This document shows, one piece after another, positions 5,624 to 5,820 of a stretch of 5,820 nt of DNA; position 1 is the first letter of the stretch, and each line of letters opens with the position of its first letter. The stretch lies in contig RFZE01000093.1 of the NCBI GenBank assembly GCA_009920875.1, forward strand, positions 1 to 5,820, written 5' to 3'. This DNA is from Alphaproteobacteria bacterium. Its GTDB lineage: Bacteria > Pseudomonadota > Alphaproteobacteria > RS24. The notes below the pieces were generated by a model that ran no database searches, was not told the DNA's origin, and worked only from the letters and a program-made list of their open reading frames with translations. Made by a program: the position numbers and the translations under genes.

Positions 5624-5632
5624 CTGGACAGC

Positions 5633-5820
5633 GTGCTGCAAGCGCCAAAAGTTTTTATGCTCAGCGATAGCCGGCGCCAATCCGATTGGCGGCGCAGCTT
5701 GGCACGCCAACCGCGCCATGTCGGGCTTGTGCTGCGCGACTATGACCATGATGCGCGCCACCAATTAGCCGCAAATATGGCAGCCTTTTGCCGCCAAGAA
5801 GGGCGCGCCTTTGCCATTGC
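5633..5820 (+). CDS. Thiamine-phosphate synthase (ThiE/TenI-like), N-terminal fragment
   Basis: The first 62 codons of a gene that runs off the right edge. The translation after the start (VLQAPKVFMLSDSRRQ, then residues including RQPRHVGLVLRDYDHDARHQLA and MAAFCRQEGRAFAIA) follows the opening of the TIM-barrel TMP-synthase/TenI family. A first strand ends in LSDSRR, as in the usual L-T-D, a second strand is GLVLRDYDH, then comes a helix and a third strand. Proteins worded this way are annotated as thiamine phosphate synthase in alphaproteobacteria, and ThiE joins the pyrimidine and thiazole moieties of thiamine. The fragment is too short to tell a catalytic ThiE from a TenI-like paralogue. 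The start is uncertain: GTG 5633 has an upstream GGAAAGG, ATG 5657 is the alternative, and the frame is open further back. It diverges from yggS; no TPP riboswitch motif is visible in the gap. Confidence 0.65.
   Translation, partial: MLQAPKVFMLSDSRRQSDWRRSLARQPRHVGLVLRDYDHDARHQLAANMAAFCRQEGRAFAI

Noticed and set aside
5546..5632. A TPP riboswitch before the ThiE-like gene.
   Set aside because: No CTGAGA-type thi-box core is present, and the gap is too short for the whole aptamer.
5546..5764. An upstream extension of yggS to an ATG at 5764.
   Set aside because: The extra residues do not fit the family, whose members start close to the 5545 ATG, and they overlap the divergent ThiE-like coding sequence.

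Overview
The window looks like chromosomal housekeeping DNA from an alphaproteobacterium. I infer this from the gene set: a DUF3422 membrane protein, a CenR/OtpR-like OmpR-family response regulator, and a YggS gene divergent from a thiamine-phosphate-synthase-like gene. Base composition is moderately GC-rich, judged by eye. Genes are tightly packed. I saw no IS element, tRNA, rRNA, CRISPR array or phage gene, and no non-coding stretch longer than about 100 bases.

Left block (1-2933, minus strand). A PaaI-type hotdog thioesterase (2439-2933), an AhpD/carboxymuconolactone-decarboxylase-like protein (1824-2414) and a DUF3422 membrane protein (561-1811) are spaced by 24 and 12 bases, so they are probably one operon. 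An exported cyclase-family hydrolase follows after 93 bases (1-467, C-terminus beyond the window edge). It may belong to the same transcript.

Middle (2934-4309). A second, unrelated type of hotdog thioesterase (4HBT/YbgC-like, 3015-3539) is divergent from the first. The 81-base gap between them holds two candidate promoters with overlapping -35 boxes. This gene then meets a convergent response regulator (3541-4245) with one base between the stop codons.

Right (4310-5820). An L,D-transpeptidase-fold protein (4310-4852) is divergent from the regulator. It is convergent, with a 12-base gap, with a YggS-type pyridoxal-phosphate homeostasis protein (4865-5545). The start of a ThiE/TenI-like gene runs off the right edge.

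Themes are acyl-CoA thioester hydrolysis and redox or peroxide handling on the left, envelope regulation and peptidoglycan modification in the centre, and vitamin B6/B1 cofactors on the right. I did not find a clearly new multi-gene system. The points worth a second look are active-site departures in several enzymes, the compact divergent promoter between the two thioesterases, and short repeats in two divergent intergenic regions.
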